Of a stretch of 64,000 nucleotides of DNA, positions 12,201 to 25,270 are shown piece after piece; the stretch's first letter is position 1, and every line of letters begins with the position of its first letter. The notes beneath the pieces were generated by a model. It ran no database searches. It had not been told where the DNA came from and saw nothing but the letters and a program-made list of their open reading frames with translations. Origin of the DNA: Terebella lapidaria (lineage: Eukaryota > Annelida > Polychaeta > Terebellida > Terebellidae); assembly GCA_949152475.1 (NCBI GenBank), contig OX424563.1:35536120-35600119 (forward strand), written 5' to 3'. The position numbers were made by a program, and so were the translations under genes.

Positions 12201-14653
12201 TTTTCGGTTAGGCTGTGTCTGAGTCCAGTAGTCCTCAGTGAAAGTGTATAATATTTTACAGTGATTTGAAATATTGGTTACTATATGAAAATAAAGAAAA
12301 TAAAAAGGCACTAACTCCATGTCTTTAGCATTCAAGGGGGGGGGGATAAACACCGCCGCTATTAGCATGTAGATATAATCCTACATATGTAATAAAAATC
12401 CACGTGAACGAAAACTATGGTTGCAATGGCGAAAAATTCATGAATACCGCACAACTATCCACACACAAATTAAAGAAATGCCACAAAACCTGCTAAAAAT
12501 CTATAATACACAAAATTCCATGTCCTCGGTTTAGGTATACGAACACATATAGGATTGCCATTTAACTCCATTATAACGTTTTATGAGAGAAATCACTTTC
12601 AAAATGTTTCAATTTTCATAAAATTTCAGTATGTTGAAGCAATATATATATCTTACAAAATATTAAAAAATCAGCACATGTTGTTGGAATAGATCAAACG
12701 CTACAAGCATTTGACTGTTAGCTGCTGACACCTGGCGAATTCCTCAGAAAGCAAACTCCCAGAAAGGGCCGGTTTGTTTATATGTATTCATGCGCACAGT
12801 AACAGCTCCAATCAACATGAAAATTCACATGTACATAGAGGAATACCCATAATACCACTATACAAACCAAAACAGAGACATTTTAAAGTGATACATGTGC
12901 ATTTGGAGGAGAAACTGGGAGTTTTTAAATAATATAGTACTTTGATGCCTCACTTTGACCATATAAGGAAATCAATACAGGTCCATAACCTAAATAATGG
13001 CAATTTTCTTCACATTTTACAATTATAACACCCCACATACAGAGGTGATAATCCCCAATTTTTGAGCTCTTATGTGAAAAGGGAAGACTTGTAGAGAAGA
13101 AATAAAACAGTGATTTTTGCACTTAAGAAAGGAAATATTTTGAACAAAAAAGTGAGATTTTCTTTGGAATTTTTGATTTGACGCCCGATCAAACATGCTC
13201 AAGGACAATTTGGGGTTTGTTTCAGATAAATGTATTATTCACCCATATATTACCATCAGCTTGATTCCCCTTGGACTAGATATGTCAAAATTTTAAAAGA
13301 GTTGGTAGTCCTACCCCGCTGCTTAGCACCAAACACTTTCTACCATACTGCTGTCTACACCAATAGTATTCAAATGTCGCAAAATGCTACCACCACACTC
13401 TCAATATAGTATATTTCTAAATTAAGCAAAAATTCCAAGGTTTTAATCTTGACAAAACACAAAAACGTAGACAATTTGTTGAAAATATGGTTTCTGTAAG
13501 CCAGAGATCACCGACATTAGGTCACATAGGTGCCTTGTACAGGGGACTAATTTATGTGCTGTATGAAATTGATTTATAAAACACATTTATATGATGGACT
13601 GCAATCGATCAAACGGCAAGAGACACATATGGGGTCAAAAATGTGGTTCTACGGCAATATCGAAAAAAAAATATGGTAAAAAAATTGGAAAAGTGCGTAC
13701 TTGACCAGATATGGTGCCAAAATTGCAAATAATATACCAAATAATGCATTCTGCAATGCCTAACCTAGCTTATTCATGATCGACTATATAGGTTGTGGTG
13801 ATGAATTTCAGAGACACCTAGTATTATCCACCGTTCAATTTTTGGTGGCCATTTCGACACCTTTTTCGGTTAGGCTGTGTCTGAGTCCAGTAGTCCTCAG
13901 TGAAAGTGTATAATATTTTACAGTGATTTGAAATATTGGTTACTATATGAAAATAAAGAAAATAAAAAGGCACTAACTCCATGTCTTTAGCATTCAAGGG
14001 GGGGGGGGGATAAACACCGCCGCTATTAGCATGTAGATATAATCCTACATATGTAATAAAAATCCACGTGAACGAAAACTATGGTTGCAATGGCGAAAAA
14101 TTCATGAATACCGCACACTATCCACACACAAATTAAAGAAATGCCACAAAACCTGCTAAAAATCTATAATACACAAAATTCCATGTCCTCGGTTTAGGTA
14201 TACGAACACATATAGGATTGCCATTTAACTCCATTATAACGTTTTATGAGAGAAATCACTTTCAAAATGTTTCAATTTTCATAAAATTTCAGTATGTTGA
14301 AGCAATATATATATCTTACAAAATATTAAAAAATCAGCACATGTTGTTGGAATAGATCAAACGCTACAAGCATTTGACTGTTAGCTGCTGACACCTGGCG
14401 AATTCCTCAGAAAGCAAACTCCCAGAAAGGGCCGGTTTGTTTATATGTATTCATGCGCACAGTAACAGCTCCAATCAACATGAAAATTCACATGTACATA
14501 GAGGAATACCCATAATACCACTATACAAACCAAAACAGAGACATTTTAAAGTGATACATGTGCATTTGGAGGAGAAACTGGGAGTTTTTAAATAATATAG
14601 TACTTTGATGCCTCATTTTGACCATATAAGGAAATCAATACAGGTCCATAACC
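9211..14653 (+). repeat. 1,662-bp tandem satellite, 3.3 near-identical units
   Basis: Unit starts GGTATACGAACACATATAGG at 9211, 10872, 12534 and 14197, so periods are 1,661, 1,662 and 1,663 bp. The fourth unit stops at about 14653 (GGTCCATAACC), then unrelated sequence begins. Units differ by a few substitutions and by the length of one G tract (10, 10 and 12). Each unit carries the same two or three short minus-strand frames with no recognisable motif, so I read it as non-coding satellite. Confidence 0.95.
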
Positions 14654-15190
14654 ATCAAGCTCTCGCCCCTTAGGACCAAGAGGACAATTACATATGAATA
14701 AACACGAGCGGTTGTATATTTCATCATTGTGCTGGCACATTGATGTCCTGGGTGCATTCAAACAGAAAGCCCTCTACGCTCACTGAGTTGTATAACAAGA
14801 CGTCACGAACTACGCTGTAGAGTATCGTTACATACGTACACCGTACCGTCCCGGAGATGTTGTTGAAAACTGAAGGATGTTGATTCAACAAAACAAGACA
14901 TATTTCTAGACAAGAAAAGAAAATATTGTGTTCAATATTATCCTAGGTTTAGCCAATATTATTGTATCTCCGGGCGACAAGACGAAGATACCATGGTCTA
15001 AAAATGTTACCGCCGCGTCCGCGTCACTTTGCTCTCAATCTCAATTATGCTCATTTTTTTGTAATTTTGTTTGGGCATTTATTGGGTCTCATCTCAACGT
15101 TAAATAAGGGGGTTAAAATCCATAATGAATATTAGGTGATTGTGTAGTTTAAAATGCAAGATAGTTTGCATGATATGTGGCGATTCAGCC
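14654..15190. other. No gene recognised
   Basis: Unique-looking, moderately AT-rich sequence between the satellite and an inverted copy of the (GTC)n module. No motif or structure that I can support. Confidence 0.4.
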
Positions 15191-15194
15191 CGTG

Positions 15195-15605
15195 TTTTTA
15201 GGTTACCGACCTATGGTCCGCTACCTATTGGCACGGCGTTGCGTCCGTCGTCCGTCGTCCGTCGTCGTCGTCGTCGTCGTCCACATTTTTATCTTTTTTG
15301 TTTACGGGCGAATTTTCCTGAAATTTTTCACAAAAATGCTAAAAAAAATAATTCAAGAAAGAGGTATTTTTTTAGTTTTTTTATTTCCGCATTTTCAAAA
15401 TGGCGGCCGTTTTCGACGAAAAATGCCTGATTTTGAACTTTGGCGGCCATTTTCTCAAAATATGTTCAGTAACTTTCTTTTTTCTTGATACATAACACTC
15501 CTCATATGTACTCCTGTGATGTGTATAACTTGCGCTTAAATCGCTCAAAATGGGTCATTTCTAAACTCGGCCCAAATGGGACTTTCCCATGTTAAGGTGT
15601 GATTG
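15195..15605 (-). repeat. Inverted copy of the palindrome/(GTC)n module
   Basis: Reads in reverse the module seen at 16757-17110 and 24835-25270: terminal palindrome GGTTACCGACC/GGTCCGCTACC at 15201-15225, (GTC)n at 15243-15282, a block TTTATCTTTTTTGTTTACGG, then AAAATGGCGGCC, GAGCGATTT-type sequence on the other strand, and GGGACTTTCCCATGTTAA at about 15578. The short open frame across it is incidental. Confidence 0.8.
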
Positions 15606-16159
15606 CACGTAACTTACCGGTGACTGCACTGAGGCACTTTTCCATTGACTTATAATGTGAAAGTAAAGGTAACAAAATCATGTCCGGTAACCTATTTTTG
15701 GCCCTTGGCCTAATTTTCAGATAGACAAGCTGTAACGCTATCGATCATATCTTTACTGAGCGACGTCACACTCATGGACTGTCCCGTGCAGAGCACTGTA
15801 CCAGTAAGAGTCAGCAAGAATAGTATTTTATAAAGAAAAAGAAGAATCTTCACAAATTACTACTTCACAGTAAAAATACGTAAAAATTATGAGAAATATC
15901 CAATAATTTGCTATAAACTCGAAATATACGAACTGTATTCAGTGTAGACAAATCACACTGATTTCATTGGAAGACTATAAATGTACCCATGTCTCGCTGA
16001 GCAGGAGGGTTCTGTCCATAATCCGGGAGCTCAAGGGGGGGGGGGGGGGGGTACTTGAACATTTACGAAAATTTACATAAACAATTTACATCATGGATGG
16101 ATTGATGTGTCCATGTGCATCGCAATAATATTTGTTCAAGCAAAAGGCAGAAGTTTTAT
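15606..16159. other. No gene recognised; poly(G) tract
   Basis: Begins with a second partial element end (GTCCGGTAACCTATTTTTGG near 15690). A 17-18-base G tract lies at about 16036. Otherwise nothing that I can support. Confidence 0.4.
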
Positions 16160-16756
16160 ATGTTTTATATTTTAGATATTAGCCATTATATCCCATGCCA
16201 TTATATCCCATTTATCTTGAAAATGAAATCACTAATCAAATGCAATACAATGAGAATATTCAGCATGCATAATTCCTTACATGTCCGCAATCGAATGCTG
16301 AGCTTTAAATTCAAAAATAAGTGAGATATTAGCCATTTCGTGCTATGACTTTGGAAATAAAGTCAAATGTCAAATTAAAAGTCATCAGAATATACAGCAT
16401 ATATCATTTACAGTGTGTCCACAATTGATTCTCAAGTTGTAAAGTTGACAATAAATGATATCGTCCATTTTGTCATGACCTGAAATTGACATCAAAGGTC
16501 AAACTCAAGGTCATGACAATATTCAGCATATATCATTTCCTATACATCCACAATTGATTCCGAAGCTGTAGAGTCGATAATAAGTGAGATATTAGGCATT
16601 GTGTGCTTTGCCCTTGAAAATAAAGACAAAGGTCAAGCTCAAGGTCATGAGAATATTCAGCATAAATTATTTCCCATATGTGAACAATTGATTCCTAAGC
16701 TGTCAAGTCATAAGTCATTTGTGCTCCGACCTTGAAAATGAAGTCAGAGGTCAAAT
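16160..16756 (+). repeat. AGGTCA-type ~134-bp repeat array
   Basis: Four to five diverged monomers, each with a GAGATATTAGCCATTT block, a TGACCTTGAAAAT block, a CAAGGTCATGAGAATATTC block and a TCCACAATTGATTCC block. It leads directly into the (GAC) module. Confidence 0.8.
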
Positions 16757-17110
16757 TCGGGCCCGAAATGGCCCACTTCGAGCGATTCAAGGGTAGCGAA
16801 ACTTGTACACGTCACACGTCGTCGTAAATATGGGGAGTGTTATGTATCAATAAGAAAAAAAGTTACTGAACAGACTTTGAGAAAACGACTATCAAAGTCC
16901 AAAATTGGCTGTTTTTCGTCGAAAATAGCCGCCATTTTGAAAGAATTGCGAACATTAAAAAAATAAAACACCTCCCTCTCAAAATATTTTTAGGCATCTT
17001 TGTGCAAAATTTCAAAAAGATTCGATTGTAAACTTAAAAGATAAAAATGTAGACGGACGACGACGATGCCATGGCAATAGGTTATCGGACCAAAGGTCCG
17101 GAAACCTAAA
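16757..17110 (+). repeat. (GAC) module with terminal palindrome
   Basis: Contains GCCCACTTCGAGCGATTCAA, AAAGTTACTGAACAGA, TTTTTCGTCGAAAATAGCCG, ACCTCCCTCTCAAAATATTT and a short GACGGACGACGACGA run, then the palindrome GGTTATCGGACC/GGTCCGGAAACC at 17080-17106 and CTAAAA. Confidence 0.8.
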
Positions 17111-19244
17111 AATTAACCCAAAAAATCGCTACACACCGCAAGTAGACTTACTAAGAGACATAATGTTGGCCTCTCTGTGATTTCTTACTTTATCGACTTT
17201 TGAAAAACAAGAATGGTTCCCATGCTGATCTCACACATGTAATGTATTTGTATGGTGGCAATGTATCTTCTTGGGAGATACATATTCCACATTAGAAGTC
17301 AGTGAAGACTGATAATTTGTTTGGTGCTTCAATTGAAAAACATGCAGAAAATATTGATGACAAATGTAACCGGCAGAGAAGTGGCGTGTCATATGATAGG
17401 TATAGGCTATACACACTAGGCGTGAACGTCCCATTGAATACCCTAGTATGGAACGTCATTACAAGGAAGCTATTAGGCCGTTATAAAGGGATGTTATCTC
17501 AGTTGTCCCAAAAATATCCGTATGTTCAATTAACAATGTTTCGTGACTGTTCCAGACGTCTACTACCACTCAGAGAGTTGAAATGGCAACCCCTATGTCG
17601 TTAAAAACATGATCTTCGAGTACATCTAGTGACACACATGTACGTGGTGTACAAATGCTTGTAGTAGCCTATACTAATTTTTAGATGATACCCTAGAAGT
17701 AGGGGGGAGGGGGGGGGGGGCGTCGTGAATGTCACTGAGAGAGGTTGTGTGGTCTCACACACGATGTACACGATATAACGTGACAACCAATTCTGTTCAC
17801 TCTGATGGGGCAGAATTTAACATTATGGTAGATAGCAGCCTGACACAATGGGCCGGAACCTCTGGAGGAAGTATTTCTACCCCTAAAATAGACGTCCTGT
17901 TGCTACATCCGACACGACTGTATCTCCTCATCACGCTACATATCACAGCTCAATATATACATGTATTTATATTCATAGTTCGCTCTGAAAGAGACTCAAT
18001 ACCGATGCATTGTTGTCATTACAATGCCGACTCAATACCAATACAATGTCGCTGTATTGCGAAATCGGCTACCAGCCCGATGAACCTGAAGTTCTTCTGG
18101 TGTCCTGCACATTGTGATTAATTGTTATAACGTTGTTGTGAAAAATGTAGTGCGAAATATATTACTTGCTCACTCACTTACTTACTATTATGATTGATAA
18201 TTAAAGAGAAATAAAATTGCTCACAAATACAACGATTGCCCTCGAGTTCAACTAGGAAATGGAATCATGTGTAATTGTGTCTTGGTGCCCAACATCTGGT
18301 TGAAATGCCACCAAACCTTTCTTACAATTTGAATATGCAAGCACCAAACACTTTAATGACCAGACCCGCAAGTCCTACAAGTACTGAATATATTTTCGAA
18401 CCATTCACCAAACAACATTACACTTTTCCCTGAAACATGTGCTGTTATGGAGTGTAAATGGATCCATGCATGTGTATATAACAATATGTTGGCATGCTAT
18501 CCCCATTGAAGCTACATCTAACCTACTCTGGGTGTATATTGTTCACAGCAGCCCACCCAAACTGCCCAACCCCTACCCACCCACACAGACTGCTGACAAC
18601 TTCTGAGTGGAAGTACAACCCCTGCCCCCAACACCACCACCTCCAGCATGTCCTTCCTACCCTTCACACACTCATGATACTGTACGTTATTGGTTTGCTG
18701 TGATGATTATATAAGATAAGTCCTCGGAGTTTATCAGATACCTGTACATGTTTCACTGTCAGCATGATTCTATTTAAACAAGGATTGAAGTATAGAACTT
18801 CAGGTGACTGACAAACATGTTTCAGATACACCTTGATGATTGTTCAATTCATTCTGTACGTGTGCAGCAGACCTATGGATAATACACAAGGATTCCTGGT
18901 CAGGCACCTCGTCCCTCACCCAGTCATTTATTCGTGTCTTGTATTTCTGCCTAAAGCATAAAAAAAATATATGGCACAGGTCCAGCAAATATATGGCACA
19001 GGCCCAGCCCACATCTACCATTCTTGTGTGAATCCAACTAGACAATAACCGATATTACAGAAGTCTTAGTTCATTGGACAAGATGCAAAGTTACAATGTC
19101 CAGATGTCACGTGGTTTGTCTCAAAGCTTCTTCATATGATCAATTGAATACAAGCAGTTTTGAAGCCATAGACAGGTGCAACCCCAGTTGGCAACATTAA
19201 TATGATATTGTATGTCACAAACTTCAGCATCTCACCGTCATGTA
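17111..19244. other. No gene recognised
   Basis: Several open frames of 60-130 codons occur but none shows a family motif, splice structure or codon pattern that I can defend. A G tract lies at about 17701-17720. At 18960-19010 ATATGGCACAGG(C/T)CCAGC is duplicated locally. Confidence 0.4.
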
Positions 19245-19248
19245 TTAA

Positions 19249-20248
19249 AGCTATAATCACTTTTAGAATTGACAAAATTTATTCATTCTGTGGTAGCTTT
19301 ATTTTGTCTATAGAATGAGATATCGTACAAATTTGGGTCTGAAAATGTGTATTGCGTGCCTAAATTGAGTTGTCAAATCAAGATTCAAATAATTTTTTTC
19401 CTCAAAGCGGCCCGCCTTGCGAGCGATTTCTACACACAGTCTCGTGACGTCATTGGTATTTGTGTAGATACTGTGGCAACCGGCAATGTAGGCAGGCCGA
19501 TCATTCTCTTTCCACTGTTTTCATGCACGATTAACGGCAATTTTCTGAGTGTCTGTTGCCGAACTGTGCCTATTTCCTATACTCTGATTTTTCTAACTTG
19601 TTTACACCGGTTTTTGACGATATCTTTGTGATGCTAAACGGTATCGTTCTATAATTTGGCATACTTCACCTCGGAGACAAACGGCAATTTTCTACCAAAT
19701 TTCAGACTTCTATCTTCAATGATTGAAGAAGTTGGCAATCTACCCCAATGTTAAATTTCAGCCAAAAACGGGAACCCGAGAATCTGAGCTTATTCGAGGA
19801 TTTAATCCTTTTAACATCCATCAGGATTTGAAGTATTGTTGTAATTTTAGACCAGATGACACATTGGGGGTGTATTTTACACATCCATGTTGATTTTGAA
19901 AGATTGCACCACTACAAAACCGAGCAAATGCACGAAATTGTGTGCGGACCCAAAAACTAAATGACAGGGCTAAATTTAACACAGGAGTAGATTGCCAACT
20001 TCTTCAATTTTCGTGATAGAAGTCTGAAATTTAAATAATAAATAAATAATTGCCGTTTGACTCCCAGGTAAAGTACGCCAAGTTATAGAACGATACCGTT
20101 TAGCATCGCAAAATTATCAGCGAAAAACTGTGTAAACGAGTTAGAAAAATCAGAGTATATATATTCCTGACTCTTTCGAGATGTAGTTTCAAATTTGCGT
20201 GACAATCAATATCGCTAATTTTGGCTGATTTTAAAATTGATTCCAACT
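19249..20248 (+). mobile_element. 1-kb foldback element with TTAA target duplication
   Basis: Bounded by TTAA at 19245-19248 and 20249-20252. Ends AGCTATAATCACTTTTA and, on the other strand, AGTTGGAATCAATTTTA. Internally, about 19590-19735 and 20018-20160 are long inverted repeats (shared GAACGATACCGTTTAGCAT), so the element can fold back. The 419-bp insertion at 2663-3081 matches the outer parts and lacks most of this inverted core. No transposase; the ~94-codon frame inside it has no motif. Confidence 0.85.
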
Positions 20249-20252
20249 TTAA

Positions 20253-20690
20253 TAGCATTACCATGACATAAGAACCCAGTGTATCTCATCAGTGTATTTA
20301 CAACTGCTTAGACCATGCGTGCAATTCCTCGAGGTCTTCCAAGTTCAAATTCAAGGCCATCAGTATTGAAGCCCAAATATGACTACCTACACGTACGAGT
20401 GCTCAATACTGACATAGGTCCTACTTGAACCAATAACGCTCCACAACCATATAAACAATATCATTTTCGCTCATAAAATGTTGACACATCTGTCCGACCC
20501 CATGGAAATCAATAGGCGTTGAAAACTAACCCCAACAAAGTTTTGAATGGTTTAGTTGTGACATATACAGCAGCTATCCCAGAATACGTATTGGATAATA
20601 TTTTCATTGAAGACCAAGTGTGGGAATTAAGAAAACAATTATCAAAGGGCTAGTAGAGGTTACTAGAAAAATGTACGGTGTTGAGCAATA
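20253..20690. other. No gene recognised
   Basis: AT-rich unique-looking sequence with no supportable feature. Confidence 0.35.
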
Positions 20691-23600
20691 ACCTTTTTCT
20701 TACACCAAATTTGCTGTTTTGACATTTCAAGGTCTCCGATGGTCAAATTCAAGGTCACCACTGACTCCACCATATGATTCCCTATTTGAATGTGCCAATT
20801 AAAAGGGACTGGCTACGAAAATAGCCAATATTTTTTTAAAACTATATTTCATATTGAACATGTAAAATTAATTGAATGGGACGCACTCACGTCAAGTATT
20901 CTGAATACAACCAGACCTCTGGGAAACAATATTTATTTAACCAAGCGTTTCATGCGGGATTTGAATGTAAATACACGAGCTGTGTCCATCACACGCAGAT
21001 GTATATAAGGCATAAAATTGCAGGATGGACTGATCCACACACACCCGAGTATAACACCGATTATGCTCTCATAACTACCCTATATATGCACAAAACTGGA
21101 ATAAGTACTAGAATTTAGTACTTGATATGGATTTTGACGGCATTTTTGCCATTTTGTCAATTCTTACTTTCGGGTTTGATGGATACAATTCGTTTGTTCA
21201 TACGAAACTCGTATTTAGTATGTGTACAAAATCATGTTCAAACTTATGGAAATACGACTTGGGTGGAGTATAATCGTCAATATCATTGTGCTCATGTTCT
21301 GTTTCGGACCCAAAAAATGTTTTTCGCTGACCCATTGGGAAATCAAAAATGCCGCCACGCATAGACCGGTGATTCAAGAGCAACGAAACTTATCCACATC
21401 ACATGGGGTACATATGGGGAGTGTTATGCCATTAGAGAGGAAAAATACTGAAAAGAATCGGAAAAAAGTCTGTTTTCACTTTTCAGCGTCATTAATGGTG
21501 ACGCGACATTCAAGGTCGTCATGAAACCAAAATATATGATTTCCCATTTGAAGGTTACAATATTTAATAGTCTCTATCCTTATTTGTTCTAGGAGTTTAT
21601 TCCATACAGCCCCATTATGAAGAAAACGTGGATGAAACTTTCTAAGTACGCAAAAACAATTTTCAATTGTAAATTTGTTGTTAGAAATGTCTCGAAATAG
21701 ATGGTGGTTTGATTTCAACCAAAAAAAGTTGTTTGTCGACCTGACGAGCGGTCGCCATGCGCAGAAAAGGACTTTGTGAATGTGGTTAATTTTCTGATTG
21801 ATATATTTGTGGAGTTTGTAGTCGAATATTTCAACAAACTATTGGTATTCCAATCGGTACAAACTGTGCACGATCAGTGGCAGACCTGTTCTTATATGAA
21901 TCAGATTCATCCAACATCTACAAAGACTAGAGGGCGGTCGGGAGAGGCAGTTGAACGTAAACTTTAAAGACACAAATGTAGACAGATGATGGCGACGATG
22001 GATGATGGACGAACCAAAGGTCTGGTGACACACAAAAAAGCCCAAGGGCTCAGAAAGGATATTGGAGACATATTTAGTGTTAAACCACAACTTGTTTCAC
22101 CAAAATTGCCGTTTTGACCTTTCAAGGTCACTGAGGCTCAAATTCAAGGTCACCTGTAAATCCGCCAAATATGAATTCACATTTGGATGTGCCAATATTT
22201 TAGCTCTATCTTGAAGTGTTCCATATTGCTCTCATTATGAAGGAAGGAGGAAAACAATTTTTTCTAGGCTGGAAATCACTCAAAACGAATAGTGACTTGA
22301 TTTGGGATGAAAATCTTTTTTTTTTTTGGCAACCCATCAAAAATTCAAAATGGTCGCCACATATCGCAAAAATACACACATGTAAGGAGAATCTTCTAGA
22401 ACAAAAATCTCAACACTGCATGAACAGTTTTTGAGGAAATGGAACCCAGAAATTGGCCGATGACGGACGACAGGTGATAATAGGTTATCGAACCAAATTA
22501 AAAATACTTTCCTCTTTTGGGCAAAATGTCAGAATACACCGACCATACAGATTGAAGAAAAACAAAGCACCAAGGGTGCTGTACCTTACCGGTAAACATG
22601 CTACATGTATTGAGCTAGTAGACTGAAAGTGTTCTGAGGTCAAGTTCAAGGTCACCAACAGACCCACCATATATGATTTTATATATGTCCGTAATACAAA
22701 CATATTTTTCATCATTTTGTCTGTACAGCTCATATTTACACATTTCAAGTCGAACGTGATCTTCAGATTCACTAATCAAGTCCACAAATCAAGACTTCCA
22801 ATGTGTTCATAATACAAACCATAATACAAAATTCTAACTACAGCCGTTCTGTAAGCAGAGTCCAATTTACACTTTTCAGGTCAGATATATGACATTGGGA
22901 CTTACCCCTCAAGGTCATCTGAGACAGACTTATAGACTACTTAAAGATACGCAATATATGACTCCCTATCTCTTCATAATATAAACCTGAGCTCTATCAG
23001 CATCCATCTAGTATGTAAAGGTCAAATTACACATTTCAGTATGGACATGACCTTGAGATTACCCGTGCAATGTCATATGCTGTCAAATTCAAGGTCATCA
23101 AAAGACCTGCCATACATTACTTCCTTTATGTCCATAATACGTTAAATATTCGATCATAATATTTTTTATCTGCAAGCATTTTGTCTATACAGGCAAACAC
23201 ACTTTCTATGTCAAACATGAGCCCCCCCCCCACCCCCCCCCCCCCCCCACCCCTCCGCCGAGTGACTTCCATATTTAGCTTTCAATGTTATGAGATTTAG
23301 TTCAAGATCACAAAAAAATGTACCATATATGGCCTCCTATAGGCTTCTAATTCAAACCTAAATCCTATGTACAAACAGCCGAAGACCGAAATTTGGTCCT
23401 TAATGTCAAACCCGCCCACTGGGTGTTTTGAACAAAAATCTCAGATCAGATAGTTTTCAAGAAAATAGCCAAAAATTAATTTTGGGATTTTGGGGGCCTT
23501 CTGAGCCTATATTTTGCGTCTTCTGTGCAATTCAAGGCACTCATTAAACACAACGTCAAGGACCTCCATTAGCATGTTCAGAAACAAAAATCTCAAAACT

Positions 23601-23865
23601 GATCAAATAGTTTTGGAGAAAATGGCCACCGAAGACCAAAAATTGGCCGTTTTACCTCGAAAATGACCGCCAAATCGGCAAAAACGATTGAATCAAATAA
23701 ACTGGAAAAAATATATCAGTATATCAGCCCAAGCTACGTTTTGGTAAATTTTTAGAAACATTCATCAAGGCAAAAAAAGGTTATTTGCATGACGCACGAA
23801 GGTTGGACGGACGACGGATCAAAAATTAGGCCAAGGGCCGAAGATAGGTCACCGGACAATGTTTA
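20690..23865 (+). repeat. Diverged copies of the AGGTCA-type repeat and its module
   Basis: Old, interleaved copies: CAAGGTCTC/CAAGGTCACC blocks at 20730-20760, 22120-22155 and 22635-22655; module remnants (GATTCAAGAGCAACGAAAC near 21371, AAACTTTAAAGACACAAATG near 21958, GACGACGG near 23812). A C-rich tract lies at 23221-23254. Reading frames in this interval are incidental to the repeats. Confidence 0.65.
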
Positions 23866-23869
23866 ATAT

Positions 23870-24834
23870 TTTAGATGTTAGCCAGGTCACTGGTTGAATT
23901 CAAGGTCAAGAGAATATTCAGCATATATAACATTAAGCATATATCATGTCCACAGTTGATTGCTAAGCTGTAAATTCAATAATCAGAGAGATATTAGCAA
24001 TTTTGTGCTGTGGCCTTGAAAATGAAGGGGCAAAGGTCAAATTCAAGATCATCAAAATATTCAATGTATATCATTTTGTATATCATGTCCACAATTGATT
24101 CCCAAGCCATACAGTCAATAGAGGAGCTAGATATGAGCCAGTTTGTCCTTGGATCTTGAAAATGAGGTCAGAGGTCAAATTCAAGGTCACGAGGATATTC
24201 AGCATATATCATTTCCTATATGTCCACAATTGATTCCTAAGCTGTAAAATCGATAATAAGTGAGATATTAGCCTGTTTGTCCTGTGACCTTGAAAATGAG
24301 GTCAAAGGTCAAATTCAAGGTCATGACAATAATCTGCATATATCATTTCCTATATGTTCATAATTGATTGCGTAGCTGTAAAGTCGATAACAAACGAGAT
24401 ATTAGCCATTTTGTCCTGTGACCTTGAAAATGAGTTCGAAGGTCAAATTCAAGGTCATCAGAATATTCAGCATATATCATTTCCTATATGTCCACAATTG
24501 ATTCCTAAGCTGTAGAGTCGATAATAAGCGAGATATAAGCCCTTTTGTGCTCTGACCTTGAAACTGAGGTCAGAGGTCAAATTCAAGGTCACGAGAATAT
24601 TCAGCATATATTATTTCCTATATGTCCACAATTGATTCCTAAGCTGTAGAGTCGAAAATACGCGAGATATAAGCCATTTTGTGCTCTGACCTTGAAACTG
24701 AGGTCAGAGGTCAAATTCAAGGTCACGACAATATTCAGCATATATCATTTCCTATATGTCCACAATTGATTCCTAGTCTCTAATCTCAATATCAAGTGAG
24801 ATATTAGGCATAATGTGTCCCATTATAAAGCATA
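23870..24834 (+). repeat. AGGTCA-type ~134-bp tandem array (about seven monomers)
   Basis: Best-preserved array. Successive GTGCTCTGAC blocks at 24547 and 24681 give the 134-bp period. A typical monomer (about 24285-24323) contains TGACCTTGA, then AGGTCA-A-AGGTCA, then TCAAGGTCA, followed by CAGCATATATCATTTCCTAT and TCCACAATTGATTCC. Confidence 0.9.
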
Positions 24835-25165
24835 GGAGAATTTAACATGGGAAAGTCCCATTTGGGCCGAGTTTGGGCCAAAATGGCCCACTTCGAGCAA
24901 TTCAAGCGCAACGAAATTTATAAACATCATAGAAGTACATATGAGGAGTCATATGTATCAAAAAGAAAAAAAAGTTACTGAACAGATTTTGAGAAAATGG
25001 CCGCCAAAGTCCAAAACCAGGCCTTTTTCGTCGAAAACGGCCGCCATTTTGAAGAAAAAGCAAAAATCAAAAAACTAAAAAATACCTCCTTCTTGAATTA
25101 TTTTTAAGTATTTTTCTGCAAAATTTCAGAAAAATTCGCCCGTAAACAAAAAAGATAAAAATGTG

Positions 25166-25206
<41 letters not shown>

Positions 25207-25270
25207 ACGACGGACGACGGACGCAACGCCATGCCAATAGGTTATCGGACCATAGGTCCGGTAACCTAAA
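24835..25270 (+). repeat. Conserved module: (GAC)n and terminal palindrome
   Basis: Runs from CATGGGAAAGTCCCATTTGG through GGCCCACTTCGAGCAATTCA, AAAATGGCCGCC, TTTTTCGTCGAAAACGGCCG and ACCTCCTTCTTGAATTATTT to a (GAC)n tract at 25166-25222, then the palindrome GGTTATCGGACC/GGTCCGGTAACC at 25240-25266. The (GAC)n length varies between copies. Confidence 0.85.

Noticed and set aside
9602..13208. Short minus-strand frames recurring every 1,662 bp as a tandem gene family
   Set aside because: They are 60-68 codons, without motifs, and recur only because the DNA unit is duplicated.
17302..18121. Open frames of 100 and 130 codons as host genes
   Set aside because: No domain, no splice structure, ordinary by-chance composition.
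23221..23254. C-rich tract as a G-quadruplex regulator
   Set aside because: Several such homopolymer tracts occur (16036, 17701, 34997, 42001, 43917); no gene nearby, and their length may be an assembly artefact.
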